A stretch of 16,984 nucleotides of DNA from an uncultured Veillonella sp. Its GTDB lineage: Bacteria; Bacillota; Negativicutes; Veillonellales; Veillonellaceae. The stretch lies in contig CAAEOZ010000139.1 of NCBI GenBank assembly GCA_900757715.1, positions 1 to 16,984 of the forward strand, written 5' to 3'. The notes under the pieces were generated by a model. That model was not told the origin of the DNA. It was given only the letters and a program-made list of their open reading frames with translations, and did no database searches. Below are positions 1 through 6,302 of this stretch, in pieces. Numbering within the stretch: the first letter of the stretch is position 1; every line of letters begins with the position of its first letter. Both the position numbers and the translations under genes were made by a program.

Positions 1-129
1 AGCAGAGCCAACAGAAACTGTAGAAGCAACTTTACCTGTTAATACACTTTGGTATGATACAGGGGCCGCCATTACAGAGCTAACACTTAAAATGCCTAAT
101 GCAGCTAAAGCTAACGCTACTCTTTTCAT
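1..129 (-). CDS. Secreted protein, N-terminal fragment cut by window edge
   Basis: This is a 43-residue start of a gene that runs off the left edge. The ATG at 127-129 follows a GGAGGG ribosome-binding site (136-141) at 6 nt spacing and a strong promoter further upstream, so it is a real start. The protein begins MKRVALALAALGILSVSSVM, a typical Sec signal peptide with a basic tip, a hydrophobic core and a likely cleavage in the following AAP region. The mature part (SYQSVLTGKVASTVSVGSA) vaguely recalls the start of the lipoyl/biotinyl-like hammerhead of HlyD/RND periplasmic adaptors, where a GKV..V.VG pattern is common. That is only a guess from about 20 residues. It is transcribed separately from the gene to its right. 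Confidence 0.75.
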   Translation of the reverse strand, partial: MKRVALALAALGILSVSSVMAAPVSYQSVLTGKVASTVSVGSA

Positions 130-167
130 AACGATCCCTCCTTTTACAAAATTAGTTATGTATGTAT

Positions 168-196
168 AGTATACTAAATTATTAGTAATATTTCAA
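168..196 (-). promoter_or_regulatory. Sigma-70-type promoter for the left-edge secreted-protein gene
   Basis: Read on the minus strand, the -35 box is TTGAAA (191-196), then a 17-nt spacer and the -10 box TATACT (168-173). It lies in the 88-nt gap downstream of the AMIN-domain gene and about 40 nt before the start codon. It indicates that the left-edge gene is its own transcription unit. Confidence 0.75.
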
Positions 197-217
197 ACAA
201 AATTGTATGCAACGAAT

Positions 218-1561
218 TCATTTTATAATTACAATATCCTCATAGCTTATAGGCCTAGAAGAGGATTTATGTACATAATCATCATTGATAAATAAATCAA
301 TACTACCTTGATTTGATAATTCAGCTCCATCAACAACGCCTAATTTAGACAATAACTGAGCTCCTTCTTTTTGAGTAACCCCTACAGATTGAAGCTCTGA
401 TTTATCAACTGTTAATACAACTAAATCATGTTCCTTCGTGGCACCAATAAAACTACGAGCTTTGTTATTAGATGCATCAGCGCCCACATAGCGACCATTC
501 TTCATCACCATAGTTCCCACGTCTAAACTAGCTCCACCGGTAGTGCTGACTTGAGCAAGTTCTTCCCTATTTTGAATTGTAATAGGTGTCCCTACTTTTA
601 ACTTACGTAAAGCATCACTAGATTCACCGTGACCAGATAATACATATTGGTTCTCTCCAATCTTGGAGTTTCCCTTTTGTTTACTAATCACCTTGCCATT
701 AGCTACAGTCACTTCATAACCATAGTCATTGGTCTTTGTAGATGAACCATATGCTGATGTATATAAGGTCATAGCATTCTCTTTACGAGCCGTATCAATA
801 GAGGTAATCACAAAGCTTTCCTTTTGTGTTTTAGCTTGAAGCAAAGGTTTTTTCTCTTCGATAAAATATCCTCGATTTGGTGTATATCGCAAAGTGCCAC
901 GATTAGAAATGCGTTCTAAATCAATAGCTCCATCACCAGCTACTGAATAAGGTCGTTCAAAACTGCCCCCTTTTACCTTTGCTCCAATGACAGCTGTATG
1001 AGCTTGAATAACAGAAGATAATGGTTTACCTTCTGGAACATGCGCCACCGCCATAGGAGAGTCATTATCTACGGTCAATGCAAAGGCTTGAATTTTCCCT
1101 TCCGCTACAGTGTTATTGATTTTGCTATATCTTACAGATTTATTTACATCTTTTGTGGTCTGTTGCGCATAACCAGAAAATAAATCTACCACTATACGCG
1201 ATGGCTTAGCTAATGCAAATTCATGATGTTGTACATCTTTATTCGCGGTTAGGGTTACTTGTAAGACTCCATTAACGGGTTGTAAACCAATGCCTTTAAG
1301 CACTCCGGTTTTTTTGTCATTTTGCGATATAGGTCCAGTTAAACCATTTGTAGTGCCCCCTAAATTAAGCGTAAGGGCATGTGTTTCTTCATTATAAGAT
1401 CGAGTCCAAGATACAGGCATTTCAGATACATCTAAAACAATTCGGCTTGTGCCTTCATGATTAGATACGCGTACTCCTGTCAAATTACCTGCCTCAGCAT
1501 AAGGAACGGTACTGCCTAGTAGACCTAAAACAGCAAAAGTCATATACAGATAACGTTTCAT
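218..1561 (-). CDS. Exported AMIN-domain protein with degenerate phosphodiester glycosidase (NAGPA-like) domain
   Basis: A 447-residue exported protein. Residues 1-24 form a Sec signal peptide, with likely cleavage after AEA. Residues about 27-130 look like an AMIN domain, a beta-rich module that anchors envelope proteins to peptidoglycan or periplasmic polymers (repeated R-I-V-L-D-V and R-I-V-V-D-L strands). Residues about 180-447 resemble the phosphodiester glycosidase (NAGPA/DUF2233) family: LYTSAYGSSTKTNDYG (266-281), VLSGHGE (307-313), the R..IG segment (369-373) and SVGVTQKEGAQLLSKLG (392-408) all match its conserved run. The catalytic-region motif, usually NLDGGGSS, reads ELSNQGSI at 414-421, and no clear NG.FF motif is seen earlier, so it may be catalytically inactive. 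The ATG follows a GAGG site, and the gene has its own promoter. Confidence 0.75.
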   Translation of the reverse strand: MKRYLYMTFAVLGLLGSTVPYAEAGNLTGVRVSNHEGTSRIVLDVSEMPVSWTRSYNEETHALTLNLGGTTNGLTGPISQNDKKTGVLKGIGLQPVNGVLQVTLTANKDVQHHEFALAKPSRIVVDLFSGYAQQTTKDVNKSVRYSKINNTVAEGKIQAFALTVDNDSPMAVAHVPEGKPLSSVIQAHTAVIGAKVKGGSFERPYSVAGDGAIDLERISNRGTLRYTPNRGYFIEEKKPLLQAKTQKESFVITSIDTARKENAMTLYTSAYGSSTKTNDYGYEVTVANGKVISKQKGNSKIGENQYVLSGHGESSDALRKLKVGTPITIQNREELAQVSTTGGASLDVGTMVMKNGRYVGADASNNKARSFIGATKEHDLVVLTVDKSELQSVGVTQKEGAQLLSKLGVVDGAELSNQGSIDLFINDDYVHKSSSRPISYEDIVIIK

Positions 1562-1640
1562 ATTTAATTCCTCTATAGCTACAAACCATATTATTGGTCT
1601 TATATTGTTACATCAATTTTACACAATATACTTTTACTAT

Positions 1641-1669
1641 AGTATACAGCATAAAGATGAAAAATTCAA
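1641..1669 (-). promoter_or_regulatory. Sigma-70-type promoter for the AMIN/NAGPA-like gene
   Basis: On the minus strand: TTGAAT (1664-1669), a 17-nt spacer, then TATACT (1641-1646), about 80 nt before the start codon. It lies just downstream of the terminator of the mreB-like gene, as expected for a new transcription unit. It is almost the same as the promoter at 168-196. Confidence 0.75.
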
Positions 1670-1680
1670 AATAATAAACG

Positions 1681-1746
1681 AAAAACGAGGTTACAGTCTA
1701 AAGATACCCCATACATAAAATAGAATAACTGTAGACTATAACCTCG
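1681..1746 (-). terminator. Intrinsic terminator of the murA-mreB unit
   Basis: A 14-bp inverted repeat (1686-1699 and 1733-1746) becomes a continuous stem on the minus-strand RNA because its only imperfection is a G-U wobble. A T run follows (TTTTTCGTTT, from 1685 downwards). The loop is long (33 nt), which makes it weaker than the other terminators here. It lies 43 nt past the stop codon of the mreB-like gene. Confidence 0.65.
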
Positions 1747-1789
1747 TCAATTTAAGCTTACATCATCATGATATATTATTGTAACTATA

Positions 1790-3184
1790 TTATTGTAACT
1801 CGTCTAATGTATCACGAAGCTGTGACATTTCATCTAGAGCCTTTGCAACGCCTTTAATTACTGCGTATCTTGGAGATTCTACAAGGTATGCAGCGATTCC
1901 AATAGAACGTGTAATAACACGATCTAATCCATCGATGAGCGCACCACCACCAGTAAGAATAATACCATGATCGTTGATAGCAGCCACAAGTTCAGGTGGA
2001 GTTTTTTCTAGAATGGACTTAACGCCTTCCAAAATATTCATCACTTGTGCTTCTAGAGCACGTTGAATCTCTAAAGAATTCACAGCAACCATCTTTGGTA
2101 ATCCAGAACTCGCATCTCGTCCCCGTACCTCAATCGTGCGCTCCTTTGCACGGCGATCCACAGTCCCTACAGAAATTTTAATTTTCTCTGCTGTTAGCGG
2201 ACCAATAACGAGGCGTTTCTTACGACGGATATAACGAATAATAGATTCGTTAAAAGAATCTCCACCGATGCGAAGTGATTCACTTACAACCACCCCCGTA
2301 TCACAAAGAACGGCAATATCCGTGGTACCACCGCCTACATCGACAACCATCGCCCCTACGTGCTTAGCATCATTGAGACCAGTCCCCATAGCAGCAGCCA
2401 ATGGTTCTTCAATAAGAACAGTCTTTTTGGCACCGGTTCTGAGTAAGGCCTCTAAAATGGCGCGTTTCTCTACAGGTGTAATGCCTGATGGCACACATAC
2501 GATAATACGCGTCTTCATCAATCTAGAAGCAGGTACAACGGAGCGAATAAAGTACTTTAACATAAATTCTGTCATATCATAATCTGCAATAACGCCGGCT
2601 TGAACTGGACGAATGACGGAAATCCCTTTTGGAGTCCGACCTACCATAGAACGTGCAGCTTCACCTAAAGCAAGAATATCACCGGTTTTATCATCCCGTG
2701 CGATATACGCAGGTTCGTCTAATACTAACCCCTTGCCCTTCGCAAAAATGAGGATATTTGCAGTCCCTAAATCAATTCCCAAATCAAAGTTTAAAGATCG
2801 ATTTAAACGACTCATTAAATCCCCGACTTGCTCAGGTCGGACTAAACGTTTTAATGTCATGGCTGGCGTTGTTTTAGCAATTGCTACAGTCTCACGACTA
2901 CGTCGTTCAGCACGGCGCATTTTTGTAACTTTAATCATGGTCTCACGCATATTGGAGGCTAAATGATTAGCTTGTTTTGCCACGCCATTTGAAAGCTTAG
3001 TAGACTTACGCTTTGTCCTTCTCAATGGTTTGCGTGTAGTACTCGCTTTCGAATTTTCAACCTTTGCAACACCTAAGTTCTGTTGCTCGTTGTATAAAGC
3101 CGGCCCTTTAGAGCGCCGGCTTCTTTTCTTTTTATTTTGTTTTGGCTGTGTACTCTTATTCGTCAACCCGAACAATATCAGCAC
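1790..3184 (-). CDS. mreB: MreB/Mbl-type bacterial actin with basic N-terminal extension
   Basis: The core (residues 124-464, 341 aa, the usual MreB length) is a bacterial actin that polymerises under the membrane and guides wall synthesis. It has phosphate-1 loop DLGTAN (138-143), EEPLAAAMGTGL (259-270), phosphate-2 VDVGGGTTDIAV (281-292), IGGDSFNESII (307-317) and the adenosine motif TGGGALIDGLD (411-421). Residues 1-123 are unusual: a Lys/Arg-rich, probably disordered tail (KKKRSRRSK, RKPLRRTKRK, RRAERRSR) with no family match that I recognise. The start given is GTG with AAAGG 4 nt upstream, overlapping murA by 29 bp, which suggests translational coupling. An internal ATG at 2813-2815 (MSRLNRSLNFDLGIDLG) resembles a standard MreB start with a weak GGGG site, so a shorter form is possible. 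The choice between MreB and Mbl is uncertain. The murA-adjacent position favours an mbl origin. Confidence 0.9.
   Translation of the reverse strand: MLILFGLTNKSTQPKQNKKKRSRRSKGPALYNEQQNLGVAKVENSKASTTRKPLRRTKRKSTKLSNGVAKQANHLASNMRETMIKVTKMRRAERRSRETVAIAKTTPAMTLKRLVRPEQVGDLMSRLNRSLNFDLGIDLGTANILIFAKGKGLVLDEPAYIARDDKTGDILALGEAARSMVGRTPKGISVIRPVQAGVIADYDMTEFMLKYFIRSVVPASRLMKTRIIVCVPSGITPVEKRAILEALLRTGAKKTVLIEEPLAAAMGTGLNDAKHVGAMVVDVGGGTTDIAVLCDTGVVVSESLRIGGDSFNESIIRYIRRKKRLVIGPLTAEKIKISVGTVDRRAKERTIEVRGRDASSGLPKMVAVNSLEIQRALEAQVMNILEGVKSILEKTPPELVAAINDHGIILTGGGALIDGLDRVITRSIGIAAYLVESPRYAVIKGVAKALDEMSQLRDTLDELQ
3097..3139 (+). other. Strong hairpin plus T-rich tail within the mreB-like gene, reading as a plus-strand terminator
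   Basis: AAGCCGGC (3097-3104) and GCCGGCTT (3115-3122) form an 8-bp GC-rich stem with a 10-nt loop. On the plus strand a pyrimidine run rich in T follows (TTCTTTTCTTTTTATTTTG), which is the form of an intrinsic terminator antisense to the gene. On the minus strand the same hairpin is followed only by TTTATAC. It lies in the coding sequence of the basic N-terminal extension. It may simply reflect lysine codons (A-rich sense strand) next to a GC-rich hairpin. Confidence 0.3.
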
Positions 3185-4421
3185 CTAACCTTTGCAATTT
3201 ACCTACAAAATCATCATAACCTCGGTCAATATGATGTAAACGACCGACTTCTGTTCTACCTTCCGCAGTCAATGCAGCACATACAAGCGCCGCTCCAGCA
3301 CGCAAATCAGTAGCATTTACTATAGCTCCATGTAAGCTTGGCATACCTTCGACAATAGCTTGACGATTGTCAATGTCGATATGCGCTCCCATTTTACGAA
3401 GTTCAGCAACATGCATAAATCGGTTTTCAAAAACAGTTTCTGTTACTGTACTAGTGCCTTCCGCAATCGTAGTAAGAGCCATAAATTGAGCTTGCATATC
3501 TGTTGGAAATCCAGGGTATGGCAATGTTTTAATGTCCACAGCTTTAATGCCTTTACCACTACTAATAACGCGAATACCGTCGATTTCTTCCTCTACTGTT
3601 ACACCAGCTTCCTTTAATTTAGCCACTACTGGTTTTAGATGTTCTGGCAATGCATTTTCCACAAATACATCACCACCTGCCATAGCAGCTGCGATTAAAT
3701 ATGTACCAGCTTCAATGCGGTCAGGAATTACTGTATGAATAGCACCGTTTAATTGAGGTACACCTTCAATACGAATCACATTTGTACCAGCTCCGCGAAT
3801 ATTAGCCCCCATAGCATTTAAGAATGTAGCCAAATCAACAATTTCAGGTTCTTCTGCAGCATTTTCGATAACAGTTTTACCTTCCGCCATAGAAGCAGCC
3901 ATAATTACATTCTCTGTAGCCCCCACACTTGGAAAATCCAAATAAATTTGAGTGCCTTTGAGTCCTTCCGGAGCATGAGCATATACATAATCTTCAGTTA
4001 TTTCAATTTTTGCACCTAATGCTTCAAATGCTTTTAAGTGAAGATCAATAGGACGTGCACCGATAGCACATCCGCCAGGCATTGAGATTTTAGCCTCCCC
4101 TTTACGAGCCAAAAGTGGACCCATGACAAGAAAGGATGCACGCATTTTACGTACAAGTTCATAAGGAGCTTCCGTAGCAGTCAATGTAGAAGCATCAAAA
4201 ACAATTTCACCATCTGCATTATTACGAGCGATTTTAACCCCCAAAGACTCGATAACTTGGCAAATCGTGCCTACATCTTCTAAATTTGGAATTTCAAGCA
4301 ATTTACTAGGCGTTGATGCTAGCAAAGTACCGGCAATAATAGGGAGCACTGCATTTTTAGCACTACTAACACGTACACGTCCTTCCAACCGATTGCCACC
4401 TTGAATGATTAACTTTTCCAA
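3156..4421 (-). CDS. murA: UDP-N-acetylglucosamine 1-carboxyvinyltransferase
   Basis: Transfers enolpyruvate from PEP to UDP-GlcNAc, the first committed step of peptidoglycan synthesis, in the cytoplasm. The 421-aa length and fold motifs are typical: the Lys-Asn pair of SSAKNAVLP (K22, N23), the mobile-loop catalytic cysteine in MPGGCAIGARPID (C118, the residue hit by fosfomycin), FPSVGATENVIMAA (163-176), and the general-base aspartate in YPGFPTDMQAQFM (D308). The cysteine is present, so this is a standard fosfomycin-target enzyme. The start codon is TTG (4419-4421). It is supported by a perfect AGGAGG (4429-4434) at 7 nt and by the canonical N-terminus MEKLIIQGGN..L.G.V.V. It has its own promoter and overlaps the downstream mreB-like gene by 29 bp. 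Confidence 0.97.
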   Translation of the reverse strand: MEKLIIQGGNRLEGRVRVSSAKNAVLPIIAGTLLASTPSKLLEIPNLEDVGTICQVIESLGVKIARNNADGEIVFDASTLTATEAPYELVRKMRASFLVMGPLLARKGEAKISMPGGCAIGARPIDLHLKAFEALGAKIEITEDYVYAHAPEGLKGTQIYLDFPSVGATENVIMAASMAEGKTVIENAAEEPEIVDLATFLNAMGANIRGAGTNVIRIEGVPQLNGAIHTVIPDRIEAGTYLIAAAMAGGDVFVENALPEHLKPVVAKLKEAGVTVEEEIDGIRVISSGKGIKAVDIKTLPYPGFPTDMQAQFMALTTIAEGTSTVTETVFENRFMHVAELRKMGAHIDIDNRQAIVEGMPSLHGAIVNATDLRAGAALVCAALTAEGRTEVGRLHHIDRGYDDFVGKLQRLGADIVRVDE

Positions 4422-4428
4422 CAGAATT

Positions 4429-4434
4429 CCTCCT
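4429..4434 (-). promoter_or_regulatory. Ribosome-binding site that fixes the TTG start of murA
   Basis: A perfect AGGAGG lies 7 nt before TTG at 4419-4421. No ATG or GTG lies at a suitable distance, and the TTG gives the N-terminus expected for MurA. Confidence 0.8.
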
Positions 4435-4452
4435 ACACTTTATATCGTTCAT

Positions 4453-4477
4453 CTTGTATAAGCTACAAGGCCTTGTA
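4453..4477 (-). promoter_or_regulatory. Alternating CTTGTA/TACAAG dyads in the murA leader
   Basis: The 5' leader contains CTTGTA (4453-4458), TACAAG (4464-4469) and CTTGTA (4472-4477) in plus-strand order. The central unit can pair with either neighbour: a 6-bp stem with a 5-nt loop, or the 14-bp palindrome TACAAGGCCTTGTA (4464-4477). The element lies between the promoter and the ribosome-binding site. It could be an operator for a dimeric regulator or two exclusive RNA hairpins. No function is known to me. Confidence 0.35.
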
Positions 4478-4502
4478 TTTATAACGTCATATACTAAATG
4501 TT

Positions 4503-4532
4503 ATTATACTATTTTTCGATATATCTCATCAA
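4503..4532 (-). promoter_or_regulatory. Promoter of murA
   Basis: On the minus strand: TTGATG (4527-4532), an 18-nt spacer, then a perfect TATAAT (4503-4508), about 80 nt before the murA TTG and just after the glpX terminator. Confidence 0.7.
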
Positions 4533-4554
4533 GAGAATGAGAGAAAATACAAAG

Positions 4555-4618
4555 AAAAAAAAGCCCTGAATATACATCAAAAACTTATGTACAATTTTTG
4601 AGTACATTTCAGGGCTTT
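4555..4618 (-). terminator. Intrinsic terminator of the serS-talC-glpX unit
   Basis: The arms AAAGCCCTGAA and TTCAGGGCTTT (4560-4570 and 4608-4618) give an 11-bp stem, with a second inner stem TCAAAAA/TTTTTGA. On the minus strand eight T follow directly (4562-4555). It begins only 4 nt past the glpX stop codon. On the plus strand the tail is weaker (TTTCTTCTT). Confidence 0.9.
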
Positions 4619-4622
4619 CTTC

Positions 4623-5585
4623 TTATTTTGCTTTTAATGTTTTAAGTTTATGATCCATATGCACGGTATCAAGGAAGCGAACCGTACCAGTTTTAGACCG
4701 CATTACAATAGTATGCGTACGCGCACCACCTGGAAAATATTGAATTGGATTTAATAAGTTACCACGTGTAATGGCAGTAGCCGCAAAGATAACATCATCA
4801 GTACGAACTAAATCATTTAATGTGAGCACTTGATTTACATCGGCAATACCCATTTCATGGCAACGACGAATTTCTTCTTCCGTTTCTGGCTTTAAGCGAG
4901 CTTGCATATCGCCGCCTACACATTTCAAGGCTGCAGCCGCTAGTACACCTTCAGGTGCACCACCAGTACCTACAACCATGTGTACCCCAGAACCTTCGAT
5001 ACAACATTCCATAGCTGGATTAACATCACCATCAGAGATGAGCATAATGCGAGCCCCTACTTCACGAGCTTCTTTCATCAAGCCTTGATGACGCTCACGA
5101 TCAAGCATAACCAACGTGATTTCATCTACATTACGTTCCATTTTAGCCGCTACATTTTTGATATTTTCGGTCAAAGATTTCGTAATATCGATAGCACCCG
5201 CACCGCGAGGACCAACACAAAGTTTCTCCATGTACATATCTGGTGCATGTAACAAGCCACCTTTTTCTGCAATCGCCATAACTGCAATAGCACCATTTTG
5301 ACCTTTAGCAATCAAGTTTGTCCCTTCGATAGGATCAACTGCGATATCTACTTCTGGTCCGCCAGCGCCTACGTGTTCTCCGATATAAAGCATAGGAGCT
5401 TCATCAATTTCACCTTCTCCGATAACCACAGTACCAGAAATGCGAACAGAATCAAACGCTTGACGCATAGCATCTACAGCAAGACCATCGGCTGCATCCT
5501 TTTGCCCACGGCCAAGCAAACGACCACTACGCAAAGCTGCGGCTTCAACGACACGAGCAAATTCCAAAGATAATGTACGATCCAT
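4623..5585 (-). CDS. glpX: Class II fructose-1,6-bisphosphatase
   Basis: Hydrolyses fructose-1,6-bisphosphate to fructose-6-phosphate, the committed step of gluconeogenesis, in the cytoplasm. The 320-aa length is typical of GlpX. Metal and substrate residues known from the E. coli enzyme are in place: D33, E57 in GEGEIDEAPM (56-65), VDPIEGTNL (83-91, with D84, E87 and T89), ISDGDV (183-188) and the catalytic glutamate in TGGAPEGVLAAAAL (E212). The ATG follows AGGAGG (5592-5597) at 6 nt spacing. It is the last gene of a unit with serS and the transaldolase (59-nt gap) and ends at a strong terminator. Pairing with a transaldolase next to murA matches the conserved Firmicutes fba-tal-murA-glpX neighbourhood and fits an organism that makes hexoses from lactate or other organic acids. 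Confidence 0.96.
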   Translation of the reverse strand: MDRTLSLEFARVVEAAALRSGRLLGRGQKDAADGLAVDAMRQAFDSVRISGTVVIGEGEIDEAPMLYIGEHVGAGGPEVDIAVDPIEGTNLIAKGQNGAIAVMAIAEKGGLLHAPDMYMEKLCVGPRGAGAIDITKSLTENIKNVAAKMERNVDEITLVMLDRERHQGLMKEAREVGARIMLISDGDVNPAMECCIEGSGVHMVVGTGGAPEGVLAAAALKCVGGDMQARLKPETEEEIRRCHEMGIADVNQVLTLNDLVRTDDVIFAATAITRGNLLNPIQYFPGGARTHTIVMRSKTGTVRFLDTVHMDHKLKTLKAK

Positions 5586-5644
5586 AATGGGCCTCCTTAT
5601 AAGTCCTCTATGTATTGATATGACTCTTACCTAGAGCCTCTAAC

Positions 5645-6289
5645 TTATTGATTAGCTTGTTTCCAATCTTCCATAAATTTTGCAAGTCCTGCATCAGTCA
5701 ACGGATGTTGCATTGCTTGCATAAGTACTTTAAATGGAACAGTTGCAATATGAGCGCCTGCTTTAGCACATTGAATAATATGCAACGGTGTTCTCACACT
5801 AGCAGCAATAATTTCAGTTTCAATTTCATGAATAGCGAAAATATCTGCAATATCTTGAATTAATATAAGGCCATCCATGCTGATATCATCAATGCGCCCC
5901 ACAAATGGACTCACATAACTTGCACCTGCACGAGCAGCTAATAAGGCTTGGTTTGCAGAAAAAATCAAAGTCACATTCGTTTTAATGCCTTCTTTGCTCA
6001 AAACAGCAACAGCTTTAAGGCCTTCTGGAGTCATAGGAACTTTAATAACCACGTTAGATCCTAATTTCACAAGGTCATGTGCCTCCGCCACCATGCCTTC
6101 AGCATCAGAGGAAATAACCTCTGCACTAACAGGTCCATCAACAAGGTTTGCAATTTCAGAAATAACTTGTTTCAGATCGCGTTTAGCTTTCACAATAAGT
6201 GATGGATTTGTAGTTACACCATCAATAAAACCAAAGTCATAAGCCTCTTTAATCTCATCAAATTCTGCTGTATCAATAAAGAATCTCAT
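5645..6289 (-). CDS. tal: Transaldolase, TalC/MipB small subfamily
   Basis: A Schiff-base aldolase that moves a dihydroxyacetone unit between sugar phosphates in the non-oxidative pentose-phosphate pathway. At 214 aa it belongs to the small subfamily shared by TalC transaldolases and fructose-6-phosphate aldolase (FSA). Key residues are D6 (FFIDTAE), TTNPS (26-30), the Schiff-base lysine in VVIKVPMT (K83) and AASVRTP (162-168). In FSA the equivalent of VSPFVGRID has Tyr. Here it is Phe (F129), which by what is known of this family points to transaldolase rather than aldolase activity. The ATG follows GAGGGGG. The gene starts 13 nt after the serS stop, so the two are co-transcribed, followed by glpX. 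Confidence 0.93.
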   Translation of the reverse strand: MRFFIDTAEFDEIKEAYDFGFIDGVTTNPSLIVKAKRDLKQVISEIANLVDGPVSAEVISSDAEGMVAEAHDLVKLGSNVVIKVPMTPEGLKAVAVLSKEGIKTNVTLIFSANQALLAARAGASYVSPFVGRIDDISMDGLILIQDIADIFAIHEIETEIIAASVRTPLHIIQCAKAGAHIATVPFKVLMQAMQHPLTDAGLAKFMEDWKQANQ

Positions 6290-6302
6290 AAAATGCCCCC
6301 TC

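Noticed and set aside
2268..2966. Open frames of about 100 codons on the plus strand opposite the mreB-like gene
   Set aside because: They lie antisense to a strongly conserved gene, have no recognisable domains and no ribosome sites. The same applies to the other plus-strand frames opposite murA, glpX, serS, the permease gene, dusB, coaX and birA.
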